DNA of 15,195 bases from Chloroflexota bacterium (GTDB lineage Bacteria > Chloroflexota > Dehalococcoidia > SZUA-161). The notes under the pieces are model-generated. The model ran no database searches and had not been told where the DNA came from. It saw only the letters and a list, made by a program, of their open reading frames with translations. This document shows, piece after piece, positions 7,717 through 14,228 of the stretch. The stretch spans positions 1-15,195 of the forward strand of contig QIGA01000227.1 in assembly GCA_003229915.1 (NCBI GenBank), written 5' to 3'. Numbering within the stretch: position 1 is the first letter of the stretch; each line of letters begins with the position of its first letter. A program made the position numbers and the translations under genes.

Positions 7717-7732
7717 TTATGACTTCTTGATG
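7717..7732 (+). repeat. 16-bp box upstream of the discoidin gene, copy 1
   Basis: TTATGACTTCTTGATG ends 45 bases before the ATG at 7777. It recurs with one mismatch at 8408-8423, ending 46 bases before the next ATG at 8469. Ten bases after each box comes a -10-like hexamer (TAAGAT here, TATAAT in copy 2). Confidence 0.6.
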
Positions 7733-7776
7733 GCCAGACGCCTAAGATGTTAGCGGTGACATAGAGTAAGTTAGAC

Positions 7777-8400
7777 ATGCCAATTATCGCTGGCAGCCTG
7801 TCATTGATGGCTATGACCGGGCCTGTGACAGACCACGATGTGCAGCTTTTAGGTCTCCAGCCGGATACGACTTACCACTTCAGGGTCTCGGTAACAGACT
7901 CAGCTTCAAATGTCTATCAGTCAGACGATCTTACTTTTACCACCAGCGAAGGAGTCGGAAGCGCGACGCCGAGTGGGCGAAACGTGGCCGCAGCAACTGA
8001 GGGAGCCAGGGTTGTGGGTGTCAGCAGCAACTGGGGCGGTGGAGACCTGGACAGCTCTTTTGGCGGGAACAAGGCGATCGATGGCGATCCCAGTACCGAG
8101 TGGTCCTCCAACAGCGATGGAGACGAGGCGTGGATCGAAATCGAGTTAGGCCAAAGGTACGATCTCGATGCTATCGGTTTCTGGACCCGGACCATGGGGA
8201 ACAGCGGACAGATTTTCCGCCTCGATGTAATCACAGACGATGGCCAACACCTGGGGCCCTTCGATTTGCCTGACGCCTCGACAATCTACTACTTTGAAGT
8301 GCAAACTCAGGCCAAGCGGCTTCGCTTCGAAGTCATTAGTAGCTCGGGAGGTAATACGGGTGCGGTCGAGATCGAGGCCTACGCAATACAGGGCCAGTAA
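7777..8400 (+). CDS. FN3/discoidin (F5/8 type C) protein, probably 5'-truncated
   Basis: The ORF encodes 207 residues. Residues 18-56 are the second half of a fibronectin type III-like domain (VQLLGLQPDTTYHFRVSVTDSASN...DDLTFTT); its first strands are missing. Residues 68-205 form an F5/8 type C (discoidin/CBM32) carbohydrate-binding-like domain, with the hallmark KAIDGDPSTEWSS at 99-111 and a C-terminal strand AVEIEAYAI. Such domains occur in large secreted or surface proteins. Here there is no signal peptide, the SD is weak, and a stop lies shortly upstream in frame. I read it as the 3' remnant of a longer surface protein whose N-terminus was lost, though a short expressed protein from the ATG at 7777 cannot be excluded. 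Confidence 0.65.
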   Translation: MPIIAGSLSLMAMTGPVTDHDVQLLGLQPDTTYHFRVSVTDSASNVYQSDDLTFTTSEGVGSATPSGRNVAAATEGARVVGVSSNWGGGDLDSSFGGNKAIDGDPSTEWSSNSDGDEAWIEIELGQRYDLDAIGFWTRTMGNSGQIFRLDVITDDGQHLGPFDLPDASTIYYFEVQTQAKRLRFEVISSSGGNTGAVEIEAYAIQGQ

Positions 8401-8407
8401 ATTTGCC

Positions 8408-8423
8408 TTATGAATTCTTGATG
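8408..8423 (+). repeat. 16-bp box upstream of the SHOCT gene, copy 2
   Basis: TTATGAATTCTTGATG differs from copy 1 (7717-7732) at one base and lies at nearly the same distance from the following start codon. The pair forms direct repeats flanking the discoidin ORF. Confidence 0.6.
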
Positions 8424-8433
8424 ATATGCTTAG

Positions 8434-8439
8434 TATAAT
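8434..8439 (+). promoter_or_regulatory. Likely -10 element of the SHOCT/methyltransferase unit
   Basis: A perfect TATAAT precedes the SD GAGGTG and ATG at 8469 by a short distance, giving a leader of about 25 bases. No consensus -35 sits at 16-18 bases (TATGAA at 8410-8415 with an 18-base spacer is the best candidate). The 16-bp box overlaps that position and may bind an activator. Confidence 0.45.
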
Positions 8440-8468
8440 AGGGCAAATAGGGATTTCCGAGGTGTGGA

Positions 8469-8708
8469 ATGGGGTATTGGCATGATGGCATAGGCTGGTG
8501 GATGATCTTCGGCGGTATCTGGATGATAGTGTTCTGGGGAGCTATCATTGCGCTGATTGTTTGGGGAATCAAGAAACTGACAGAGCGTGGCGACTCGGGA
8601 CAGGGCACCGGTAGAGAACCCAATCCACTGGGCATAGCCAAGGAACGCTATGCCAGGGGCGAGATTTCCAGGGAAGAGTTTGAACAGATCAAGAAAGACC
8701 TGTCCTGA
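8469..8708 (+). CDS. Small membrane protein with C-terminal SHOCT domain
   Basis: The 79-residue protein has an aromatic and Gly-rich N-terminus and one membrane helix (about 11-34, IFGGIWMIVFWGAIIALIVWGI). A polar linker follows, and then the short SHOCT helix pair (GIAKERYARGEISREEFEQIKKDL). SHOCT modules are short oligomerisation or interaction helices, often at the end of small membrane proteins, and have no known enzymatic role. GAGGTG upstream of the ATG is a good SD. The methyltransferase gene begins 22 bases after the stop, so the two are likely co-transcribed. Confidence 0.88.
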   Translation: MGYWHDGIGWWMIFGGIWMIVFWGAIIALIVWGIKKLTERGDSGQGTGREPNPLGIAKERYARGEISREEFEQIKKDLS

Positions 8709-8730
8709 CTGGGAAGGAAGAAATTCTGAA

Positions 8731-9360
8731 ATGCAAACTGAAGACCGGGCTACGGAGATTGTCAGGAAACGTTACGACCGGAACGCCCCCTTGTACGACC
8801 TCATGGAGACTCTTATCGAGAGTTCTAGCTTCAGGAAGTGGCGCGCACTCCTGTGGGGCAAGGTGGAAGGCAGCAAGATTCTGGAGGTGGGTGCCGGCAC
8901 CGGTAAGAACTTCCCCTACTACCCTCCAGATGTTGAGATAATTGCCATCGACTTCAGCGGCAAGATGCTGGCGCGTGCCAGGGACAAGGCTGCAAAGCAG
9001 AATGTAAAGGTGGACCTGCGGCAGATGGACGTGCAGAATCTGGAGTTTGAGGACAACACCTTCGACACAGTAGCAGCCACCACCGTTTTCTGCTCCGTTC
9101 CCGATCCAGTTCGTGGCCTGAAGGAGATTGAGCGGGTGTGCAAGCCAGGGGGCAAGGTGATCTTGCTGGAGCATGTCCTGAGCGCCAACCTCATCCTGGG
9201 CGGGCTCATGAACCTTACCAATCCGTTGGTGGTGCGGATATCCGGGGCGAACATCAACCGGCGAACGGCCGAAAATGTGACCAGAGGCGGGCTGGTGGCG
9301 GAACGTGTTACCGACCTCTGGCTGGGTATATTCAAGCTGATCGAAGCAAGAAAGGGGTAA
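8731..9360 (+). CDS. Class I SAM-dependent methyltransferase (UbiE/type 11-like)
   Basis: The frame is open further upstream, but the ATG at 8731 has the SD GGAAGGAAG about 10 bases before it and gives a natural 209-residue enzyme. Motif I is LEVGAGTG (51-58) and the adenosine-binding acid is D74 in AIDFSGKML. Motif II is MDVQNLEFEDNTFDTV (99-114) and motif III RVCKPGGKVILLEHV (135-149). An N-terminal helix (RYDRNAPLYDLME) is typical of the UbiE-like group that acts on quinones, phospholipids or small molecules. The C-terminal third lacks residues that would name a substrate. There is no cluster of Cys as in arsenite methyltransferase. It lies 22 bases after the SHOCT gene. Confidence 0.9.
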   Translation: MQTEDRATEIVRKRYDRNAPLYDLMETLIESSSFRKWRALLWGKVEGSKILEVGAGTGKNFPYYPPDVEIIAIDFSGKMLARARDKAAKQNVKVDLRQMDVQNLEFEDNTFDTVAATTVFCSVPDPVRGLKEIERVCKPGGKVILLEHVLSANLILGGLMNLTNPLVVRISGANINRRTAENVTRGGLVAERVTDLWLGIFKLIEARKG

Positions 9361-9427
9361 CCTCCTTCCTATGCTATATTTCAGTCCATGTCCAAAATTT
9401 ACATAAGATATAATCGGAGGCGTTCCC

Positions 9428-9652
9428 ATGCTAGAATTGCTAATTCGACTTGAGTACAAAAGGAGAACCCTGAGGAGAAGGCTATTGCACATGTTTGGTG
9501 GTAATAGCTTACTGGCAATTGGCACGTTTATGATCTTCGCCACTCTAGTCTTCATGCCACCAATGGCAGTTGCGGGGTTGGTTATGATAGGGGTGGGCAT
9601 CCTCCTTCTCTTTACAATAATCCTGGCACCTGTATCATTGATCTTGTTCTAG
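9428..9652 (+). CDS. Small two-helix membrane protein
   Basis: The 74-residue protein has a basic N-terminal part (LIRLEYKRRTLRRRLLHM), then two hydrophobic helices (about 25-43 and 46-71) separated by MPP. GGAGG about seven bases before the ATG is a strong SD. By the positive-inside rule the basic N-terminus stays in the cytoplasm. I do not recognise a family. It follows the methyltransferase by 67 bases and may belong to the same transcript. Confidence 0.7.
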   Translation: MLELLIRLEYKRRTLRRRLLHMFGGNSLLAIGTFMIFATLVFMPPMAVAGLVMIGVGILLLFTIILAPVSLILF

Positions 9653-9794
9653 CGTCCGGCCCATTCAGGGGATGATGGATAGCGCACTGGGGGTGGGGCT
9701 GCGGGCATCCATGCGCCAGCTCCGCGAAGAAGGCCCTAAATCCGTAGATTTCATTAACTTTTAGTCTTTGGCATGGTTTCGCATAAATCCTCTA

Positions 9795-9807
9795 TCCCTT
9801 GAAGGGA
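9795..9807. promoter_or_regulatory. Short palindrome upstream of merA, possible operator
   Basis: TCCCTTGAAGGGA is a perfect 13-base palindrome about 95 bases before merA and just upstream of a mini-ORF with the SD GGGAGGGG. A TTGGCA (9768-9773) lies 17 bases before a poor -10 (TCTATC, 9791-9796), so a promoter here is weakly supported. It does not match the MerR operator I know. Confidence 0.3.
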
Positions 9808-9818
9808 GGGGAATTACG

Positions 9819-9887
9819 ATGAACTTGCGGTTAACTTTGAGAATTCACCTGGCAGGTGGGCTGTTTGAATCTGGGCTCATGGATTAA
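9819..9887 (+). CDS. Possible 22-codon leader ORF before merA
   Basis: An ATG at 9819 with an excellent SD (AAGGGAGGGG, about seven bases away) opens MNLRLTLRIHLAGGLFESGL... and stops at 9887, 13 bases before the merA start. Its length and position fit a leader or coupling peptide. No family can be assigned from so short a sequence, and chance is possible. Confidence 0.35.
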   Translation: MNLRLTLRIHLAGGLFESGLMD

Positions 9888-9900
9888 AAGGAGGGTTGTC

Positions 9901-11304
9901 ATGGAAAAGTACGACTTGATCGTTATCGGTGGTGGGGCAGGAGGCTTCGGTGCTGCCATCAAGGCCTCGGAGCTGGGCGTTCGGGCGGTGCTTGTTAACG
10001 CGGGCCTTCCTCTTGGGGGCACCTGTGTCAATGTGGGCTGCGTGCCTTCCAAGCTCCTGCTGGAGATTGGAAGCGAATACTATCTCCCTCAACATCCTCG
10101 ATTTCGATCAATAAGAAGCAACCGTACCGCCTCTCTTGACTTCGGCGCTGCTATTGGGGAGAAGGATGAGATAGTGGGCGCTCTCCGGGCGAGCAACTAC
10201 ACCCGCGTCGCCGAAGGATTTGGCATCCCCGTGATAGAGGGCGAGGCCAAATTTGTCTCACCGCAGAGGGTAGAGGTGAACGGGGAGACGCTGGAGGGCG
10301 ATAAGTTTATCGTAGCCACGGGCTCCCGGCCTCGCATTCTGCCCTTTAAGGGTATCGATAAGGTGAGCTACATCACCAACCGGGAGGCGTTGAGCCTGTC
10401 GCGATTGCCGAAGTCCATGATCGTTGTCGGTGCCGGCCCCGTCGGCCTGGAGTTCGCCCAGATGTACGCTCGCTTCGGCACTAAAGTGACGGTGTTGGAG
10501 AGAGAGGGGCAGATCCTCCCCCTGGCTGAGCCAGAGGTCGCTGATGAGCTTCAGCGCTGCCTCGAGGAAGAGGGCATCGAGATTCATACCGGGGTAGACA
10601 TTGAAGAGCTCTGGCAGGAAGGAGAACTGAAGGTTGTGCAGGCCAAGCTGGGGGGGCGCCAGATTACCGTCAAGGGAGAGGAATTGCTGCTGGCTACCGG
10701 TGTGGCTCCCAACAGCGATAACGTGGGACTTAAGGAAGCTGGAGTAGAGGTGGACTCGCGGGGTTTTGTCAAGGTGAACGATGAGTTGCGCACTTCGGCA
10801 TCTCACATCTGGGCGGCGGGGGATGTGGTGGGGAAGGTTTTCCTGGAGACGGTAGCCGCTAAGGAAGGCCACATAGCTGCCAGCAACGCTCTGGAGGGAA
10901 CGAAGAGGACCATCGATTACGATTCGGTGCCCAAGGCAGTGTTTACTGACCCGCAGGTAGCAAGTGTTGGTCTCACTGAGGAACAGTATATGGCTCGCTA
11001 CAATGTGTGCGCTTGCCGCACCGTAAGGATAGAACAGGTGCCTAAGGCAAGAGCTATTAAAGAAACCCGAGGTGCCATAAAGATGGCCATTGACCCCAAG
11101 ACGGCCGTCGTCGCAGGGGTGCACATAGTAGCTCCCATGGCTGCTGACCTTATCCACGAGGCAGTCCTGGCGGTGAAGTTCAAGCTCACCATCGACGACA
11201 TCATCGATACGGTGCATGTCTTCCCTACCATGAGCGAAGCCATAAAGCTGGTGGCCCAGTCCTTCACACGAGATATTTCCAAGATGAGTTGTTGCGTGGA
11301 GTAG
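9901..11304 (+). CDS. merA: Mercuric reductase without N-terminal HMA domain
   Basis: The ATG at 9901 has AAAGGAGGG six bases upstream and gives 467 residues; an earlier in-frame start at 9856 lacks an SD. An FAD-binding GGGAGG lies at 10-15, the active pair C42/C47 in GGTCVNVGCVPSKLLL, and an NAD(P) motif GAGPVGLE at 177-184. The second FAD motif is IWAAGDVVG (303-311). The dimerisation domain ends in VFPTMSEAIKLVAQSFTRD and then SCCVE, with C464/C465. That C-terminal Cys pair, which hands Hg(II) to the active site of the partner subunit, and the FPT(M)SEA(I)K region mark MerA rather than lipoamide dehydrogenase. The enzyme reduces Hg(II) to volatile Hg(0) with NAD(P)H. The NmerA metal-binding domain is absent, as in many short MerAs. 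No merR, merT, merP or merB is in the window. Confidence 0.88.
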   Translation: MEKYDLIVIGGGAGGFGAAIKASELGVRAVLVNAGLPLGGTCVNVGCVPSKLLLEIGSEYYLPQHPRFRSIRSNRTASLDFGAAIGEKDEIVGALRASNYTRVAEGFGIPVIEGEAKFVSPQRVEVNGETLEGDKFIVATGSRPRILPFKGIDKVSYITNREALSLSRLPKSMIVVGAGPVGLEFAQMYARFGTKVTVLEREGQILPLAEPEVADELQRCLEEEGIEIHTGVDIEELWQEGELKVVQAKLGGRQITVKGEELLLATGVAPNSDNVGLKEAGVEVDSRGFVKVNDELRTSASHIWAAGDVVGKVFLETVAAKEGHIAASNALEGTKRTIDYDSVPKAVFTDPQVASVGLTEEQYMARYNVCACRTVRIEQVPKARAIKETRGAIKMAIDPKTAVVAGVHIVAPMAADLIHEAVLAVKFKLTIDDIIDTVHVFPTMSEAIKLVAQSFTRDISKMSCCVE

Positions 11305-11429
11305 CCCCAGGGAGGAAGCAGACTGACCGCTGTCTGGCTGATAGCAGATCGGTTGTGTGGACGAGGGGTTGGACGTGCACATAATTCATCACTTGGCGGA
11401 TCTGGAAGGACAAGCCTTTCCCCCTTGTC

Positions 11430-11449
11430 ATTCCCGCGCACGCGGGAAT
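11430..11449. repeat. Palindromic intergenic repeat (ATTCCCGCG class)
   Basis: ATTCCCGCG and CGCGGGAAT are perfect 9-bp arms around CA, followed by CCATC. Units of the form CATTCCCGCG...GCGGGAATCC are scattered between genes in many bacteria; that is family knowledge, and only this copy is in the window. Confidence 0.8.
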
Positions 11450-11517
11450 CCATCATGCCGATTGCCTTTGGCCCCACTGAGGATGAAAATGGTGGACCCA
11501 TGAATGCTTGAGACAAG

Positions 11518-11532
11518 CGGTGGGTTTCGCTG
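11518..11532 (+). repeat. Dispersed repeat fragment, copy 2
   Basis: CGGTGGGTTTCGCTG is identical to 15124-15138, where it forms one arm of a GGTGGGT/ACCCACC stem. Here the second arm is missing, so this looks like a truncated copy. Confidence 0.6.
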
Positions 11533-11562
11533 CGCCGTAAATATCCTATCAACTGAAATTCA

Positions 11563-11590
11563 TTGACATAGATTGGTCGACGTCGGCCAA
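11563..11590 (+). promoter_or_regulatory. Probable promoter/operator of the P1B ATPase
   Basis: A perfect -35 TTGACA (11563-11568) is followed after four bases by the 18-bp near-palindrome TTGGTCGACGTCGGCCAA (11573-11590). All but one of its nine base pairs are symmetric. No good -10 is seen at 16-18 bases. The dyad covers the spacer and the expected -10, which suits a repressor better than a MerR-type activator, whose dyad would be centred in a 19-20-base spacer. Confidence 0.5.
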
Positions 11591-11720
11591 CCTACTCGCT
11601 CAAAACTGCCAACTCGCATTTTCGTAGTAATGACAGACAAGGTCATTGCAAAAAGTCACTATTTTTTATACTCCGTGGTGCTCATATGAATCGCCATGCG
11701 GGGTTGCGAGAGAAAGAGGG

Positions 11721-14195
11721 ATGGACACAGAACGACGTTCTGAGGGTTTGAGCAAGCTCCAGGTCAAGATAGGCGGGATGCAGTGCTCCTTCTGTGTGGA
11801 GAGCATACGCCAGGCTTTACTCCGTATGGAGGGAGTGAGCGACGTCAGCGTAAGTCTGGCCCACGAGGAGGTACTCGTCCAGTATGACCCCAATCTAAGT
11901 AGCCCGCAGCAGCTCAAAGACACGCTCGCGGACATGGGTTACACCTGGCGCGATCCGGATAAGATACGATCTTTCGAAGAAGAGGAAGCGGAGCTCAGAA
12001 CAGCACGGAACAAGCTGTTGACCGCCGCTGCCGCCACTGTGGTTGCCTTGACCCTGATGATTGCCATGTGGCTCGGGTTTCGCCAACCTTGGTTTCGCTG
12101 GCCAATGCTGGCCTTGGCTCTGGCCACCATGTTCTGGCCTGCATGGCATGTCAAGCGAATGGCCTGGGCTTCTCTGCGGCGGGGTATCCTTAACCAGCAT
12201 GTGCTCTTGGAGTTTGCCGCTTTCGCCGGCTTGACTGGAGGCTTTATTGGCTTCTTCAACTCGGAGTTCCCAATTCCAGACTTCTTCGGGGTTGCTATCC
12301 TTGTTACCGCTTATCACCTCCTTTCAGGATACATATCATTGCTGGTACGGACTCGTAGCTCCCAGGCTATAAAGAGACTAATGGACCTGCAGCCTGCCAC
12401 AGCGCGCGTCATTCGGGACGGGAACGAGCAAGAAATACCAGTCAGCGAGGTGAACACGGGCGATCTCGTACGTATCCGTCCTGGCGAATCGATCCCGGTG
12501 GATGGCCTGGTGGTTGAGGGTGTCTCATATGTGGATCAGAGCCTTGTAACCGGTGAGCCGGTCCCTGTGGAGAAAGGTAGAGGCGATGAGGTTATCGGCG
12601 GCTCTATCAACGTGACCGGGAGGATAGCAGTCAGGGTAACTCACGTGGGAGTTGAGAGCTTTCTCCAAAAAGTAGCCCAGCATATCCAGGAGGCCCGTGC
12701 TCTCAAACCGGGGATTATCGTGCTGGTAGACCGGGTGCTGAAGTATTTCGTGCCCGGTGTCCTTGTTGCTGCGGCCCTTGCCTTTATCATCTGGACCCTT
12801 GGATCGTTCCTGGTCATCGGCGAGGTAAGGCTCAGTCGGGCGGTGTTCGCCGCTCTCGCAGTCCTGGTCATGGGCTATCCCTGCGCCCTGGGGATGGCTG
12901 CTCCGCTGGCGATGATACGGGGCAGTGGCATAGCCGCTCAGAGGGGAATCATGATGCGCTCCGGCGAAGCCTTCCAAGCTTTCAAGGATGTGCGCAAAAT
13001 ACTTCTGGATAAGACCGGGACAGTCACCAGGGGTAAGCCTTCAGTAACCAACTTAGTCCCCCTGAAAGAGGGAGGAGGGGATATCTTGAAGCTGGCTGCC
13101 TCAGTTGAGGCCTCTTCCGAACACCCCCTGGGACGCGCCATTGTCGACTATGCCCTAGATAAGAATGTCGAATTGAGTGAGGTTGAAGATTTCCGGGCTT
13201 ATGCGGGCAAAGGCATCGCTGCCAAGGTGGAAGGTCAACGAGTGCTGGTGGGTACAGCTCGCTTCCTCCAGGAGCAGGGTATCGACACTGCTGAACTGGA
13301 AGGGAAACAGTTGGAGTTCGAAGAACAGGGGAAGACTGTGGCCCTGGTATCCTCCGGCAGTAAGCCGTTGGGAATCATCGCCATTAGTGATACCTTGAAA
13401 GATGGTTCTCGAGAAGCGGTGGCGCGTATGAAAGCTGCAGGCATGGAGACCATTCTGATCACTGGCGATAACTGGCACGCCGCCTGGGCAGTGGGTGCCC
13501 AAGCAGGTATAGATCAGGTCATGGCCGAGGTTCTTCCGAACGATAAAGCCAATGAGGTCCGCAAGATCCAACGTCAGGGATACCGGGTGGCTATGGTGGG
13601 AGATGGTATCAACGATGCCCCAGCCCTGATGCAAGCCGATGTGGGTATTGCCATCAGCGGGGGGACGGATATCGCTATTGAGTCGGCAGACATTATCCTG
13701 GTGGGAGACAATCTCGGTGGCGTCGTTGATGCCTATCGGATTGCCAGGAGCGGCTACACGAAGACCATTCAAAACATTTCTCTGGCCTTCGCCTTCAATG
13801 GAATTGGAGTTCCTGCTGCGATGACTGGCCTTGTCCACCCGGTCTGGGCGATGATCGCCATGGCAGCCAGTGTGACCGTGATATTGCTCAACTCCTTCGC
13901 TGACCGGCTTATTACCCTCCCCCAATTCCCAGGGACGAAGGAAACAACGCATACGCTCACATTAGAGGTGCCTAGCATCCACTGTGAAGGTTGCGGTGTG
14001 ACGATTCAGGCTGCGCTGAAGAAACTGAGACGTGTGGAAACCGTCGAAGTTGATGTGCCTGAAAAGATCGTTACAGTCGCCTACCGCGGCGGGCAGGGCA
14101 CAGAAAAGGAGATTCGAGAGGGTATTGTCCGTGCCGGACATACGGTAGCTGGCAGAGAGGTCACAAGTCATGCCCCTGAGTCCAGGGCACGATGA
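11721..14195 (+). CDS. Heavy-metal P1B-type ATPase with HMA domains at both ends
   Basis: From the ATG at 11721 the protein has 824 residues. An N-terminal HMA domain (13-80) carries GMQCSFC with C22/C25. Eight membrane helices follow in the P1B pattern. The actuator loop contains VTGEPVPVEKG (TGE at 277-279). The ion-site helix reads MGYPCALGMAAPLA, Y386-P387-C388, where Cu ATPases have CPC. The P-domain has D430 in DKTGTVTRG, SEHPLG (466-471) and GDGINDAP (627-634). The last helices read FNGIGVPAA and AMAASVTVILLNS, like the YN and MxxSS sites of Cu(I) pumps but altered. A second HMA domain follows at about 742-810 with CEGC (C755/C758). The likely role is export of Cu(I) or another soft metal; specificity is uncertain because of the changed site. 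The SD is only fair (GAGAGAAAGAGGG); a TTG at 11646 is an alternative start. Confidence 0.93.
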   Translation: MDTERRSEGLSKLQVKIGGMQCSFCVESIRQALLRMEGVSDVSVSLAHEEVLVQYDPNLSSPQQLKDTLADMGYTWRDPDKIRSFEEEEAELRTARNKLLTAAAATVVALTLMIAMWLGFRQPWFRWPMLALALATMFWPAWHVKRMAWASLRRGILNQHVLLEFAAFAGLTGGFIGFFNSEFPIPDFFGVAILVTAYHLLSGYISLLVRTRSSQAIKRLMDLQPATARVIRDGNEQEIPVSEVNTGDLVRIRPGESIPVDGLVVEGVSYVDQSLVTGEPVPVEKGRGDEVIGGSINVTGRIAVRVTHVGVESFLQKVAQHIQEARALKPGIIVLVDRVLKYFVPGVLVAAALAFIIWTLGSFLVIGEVRLSRAVFAALAVLVMGYPCALGMAAPLAMIRGSGIAAQRGIMMRSGEAFQAFKDVRKILLDKTGTVTRGKPSVTNLVPLKEGGGDILKLAASVEASSEHPLGRAIVDYALDKNVELSEVEDFRAYAGKGIAAKVEGQRVLVGTARFLQEQGIDTAELEGKQLEFEEQGKTVALVSSGSKPLGIIAISDTLKDGSREAVARMKAAGMETILITGDNWHAAWAVGAQAGIDQVMAEVLPNDKANEVRKIQRQGYRVAMVGDGINDAPALMQADVGIAISGGTDIAIESADIILVGDNLGGVVDAYRIARSGYTKTIQNISLAFAFNGIGVPAAMTGLVHPVWAMIAMAASVTVILLNSFADRLITLPQFPGTKETTHTLTLEVPSIHCEGCGVTIQAALKKLRRVETVEVDVPEKIVTVAYRGGQGTEKEIREGIVRAGHTVAGREVTSHAPESRAR

Positions 14196-14228
14196 ATGTC
14201 ACATTCTTTTCTAATTCCAGTTAGTGAC

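Larger units (their letters stand above)
6955..7776. other. 822-base region without an intact gene
   Basis: No credible full-length gene was found on either strand. The stretch holds an orphan plus-strand promoter (7130-7157), a minus-strand prepilin relic (7207-7314), and stem-loops at 7260-7275, 7290-7309 and 7503-7524. It also holds a dispersed repeat at 7553-7613 and one copy of a 16-bp box (7717-7732). A weak stem CCAGT/ACTGG (6957-6972) follows the flavoprotein stop but lacks a T run, so it is not called a terminator. The region looks like decayed coding sequence mixed with small repeats. Confidence 0.7.
11305..11720. other. 416-base gap between merA and the P1B ATPase
   Basis: No gene was found. 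A stem CAGAC/GTCTG (11319-11336) follows merA but has no T run. The region then carries the ATTCCCGCG palindrome (11430-11449), a GGTGGGTTTCGCTG repeat (11518-11532), a TTGACA with an adjoining 18-bp near-palindrome (11563-11590), and an in-frame extension of the ATPase reading frame (11634-11720) that resembles a glutaredoxin start. Confidence 0.65.

Noticed and set aside
9409..9414. TATAAT just before the small membrane protein gene at 9428
   Set aside because: A start of transcription about seven bases later would fall at or after the SD (9416-9420), leaving no usable ribosome site, and no -35 is present.
8689..9600. Long minus-strand ORF (303 codons) opposite the methyltransferase and small membrane protein
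   Set aside because: It is a shadow: the plus strand has clear SAM-binding motifs and SDs, while the minus product has no domain features.
9642..9764. Short plus-strand frame ending ...GLRASMRQLREEGPKSVDF, 30 codons from the ATG at 9672
   Set aside because: It looks protein-like, but GGGG directly abuts the ATG, it has no recognised family, and it is too short to call. It could be the tail of a lost gene.
9768..9807. MerR-type promoter upstream of merA
   Set aside because: The palindrome TCCCTTGAAGGGA does not match the known mer operator, and the -10 is poor; it is kept only as a weak operator candidate.
11319..11336. Stem CAGAC/GTCTG after merA as a terminator
   Set aside because: The stem is short, the loop is eight bases and no T run follows.
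10258..11382. Long minus-strand ORF (374 codons) opposite merA
   Set aside because: It is the mirror of the MerA coding sequence; its product is rich in His, Ser and Leu without any fold signature.
12525..13952. Minus-strand ORFs opposite the P1B ATPase
   Set aside because: They are shadows of an unmistakable ATPase reading frame.
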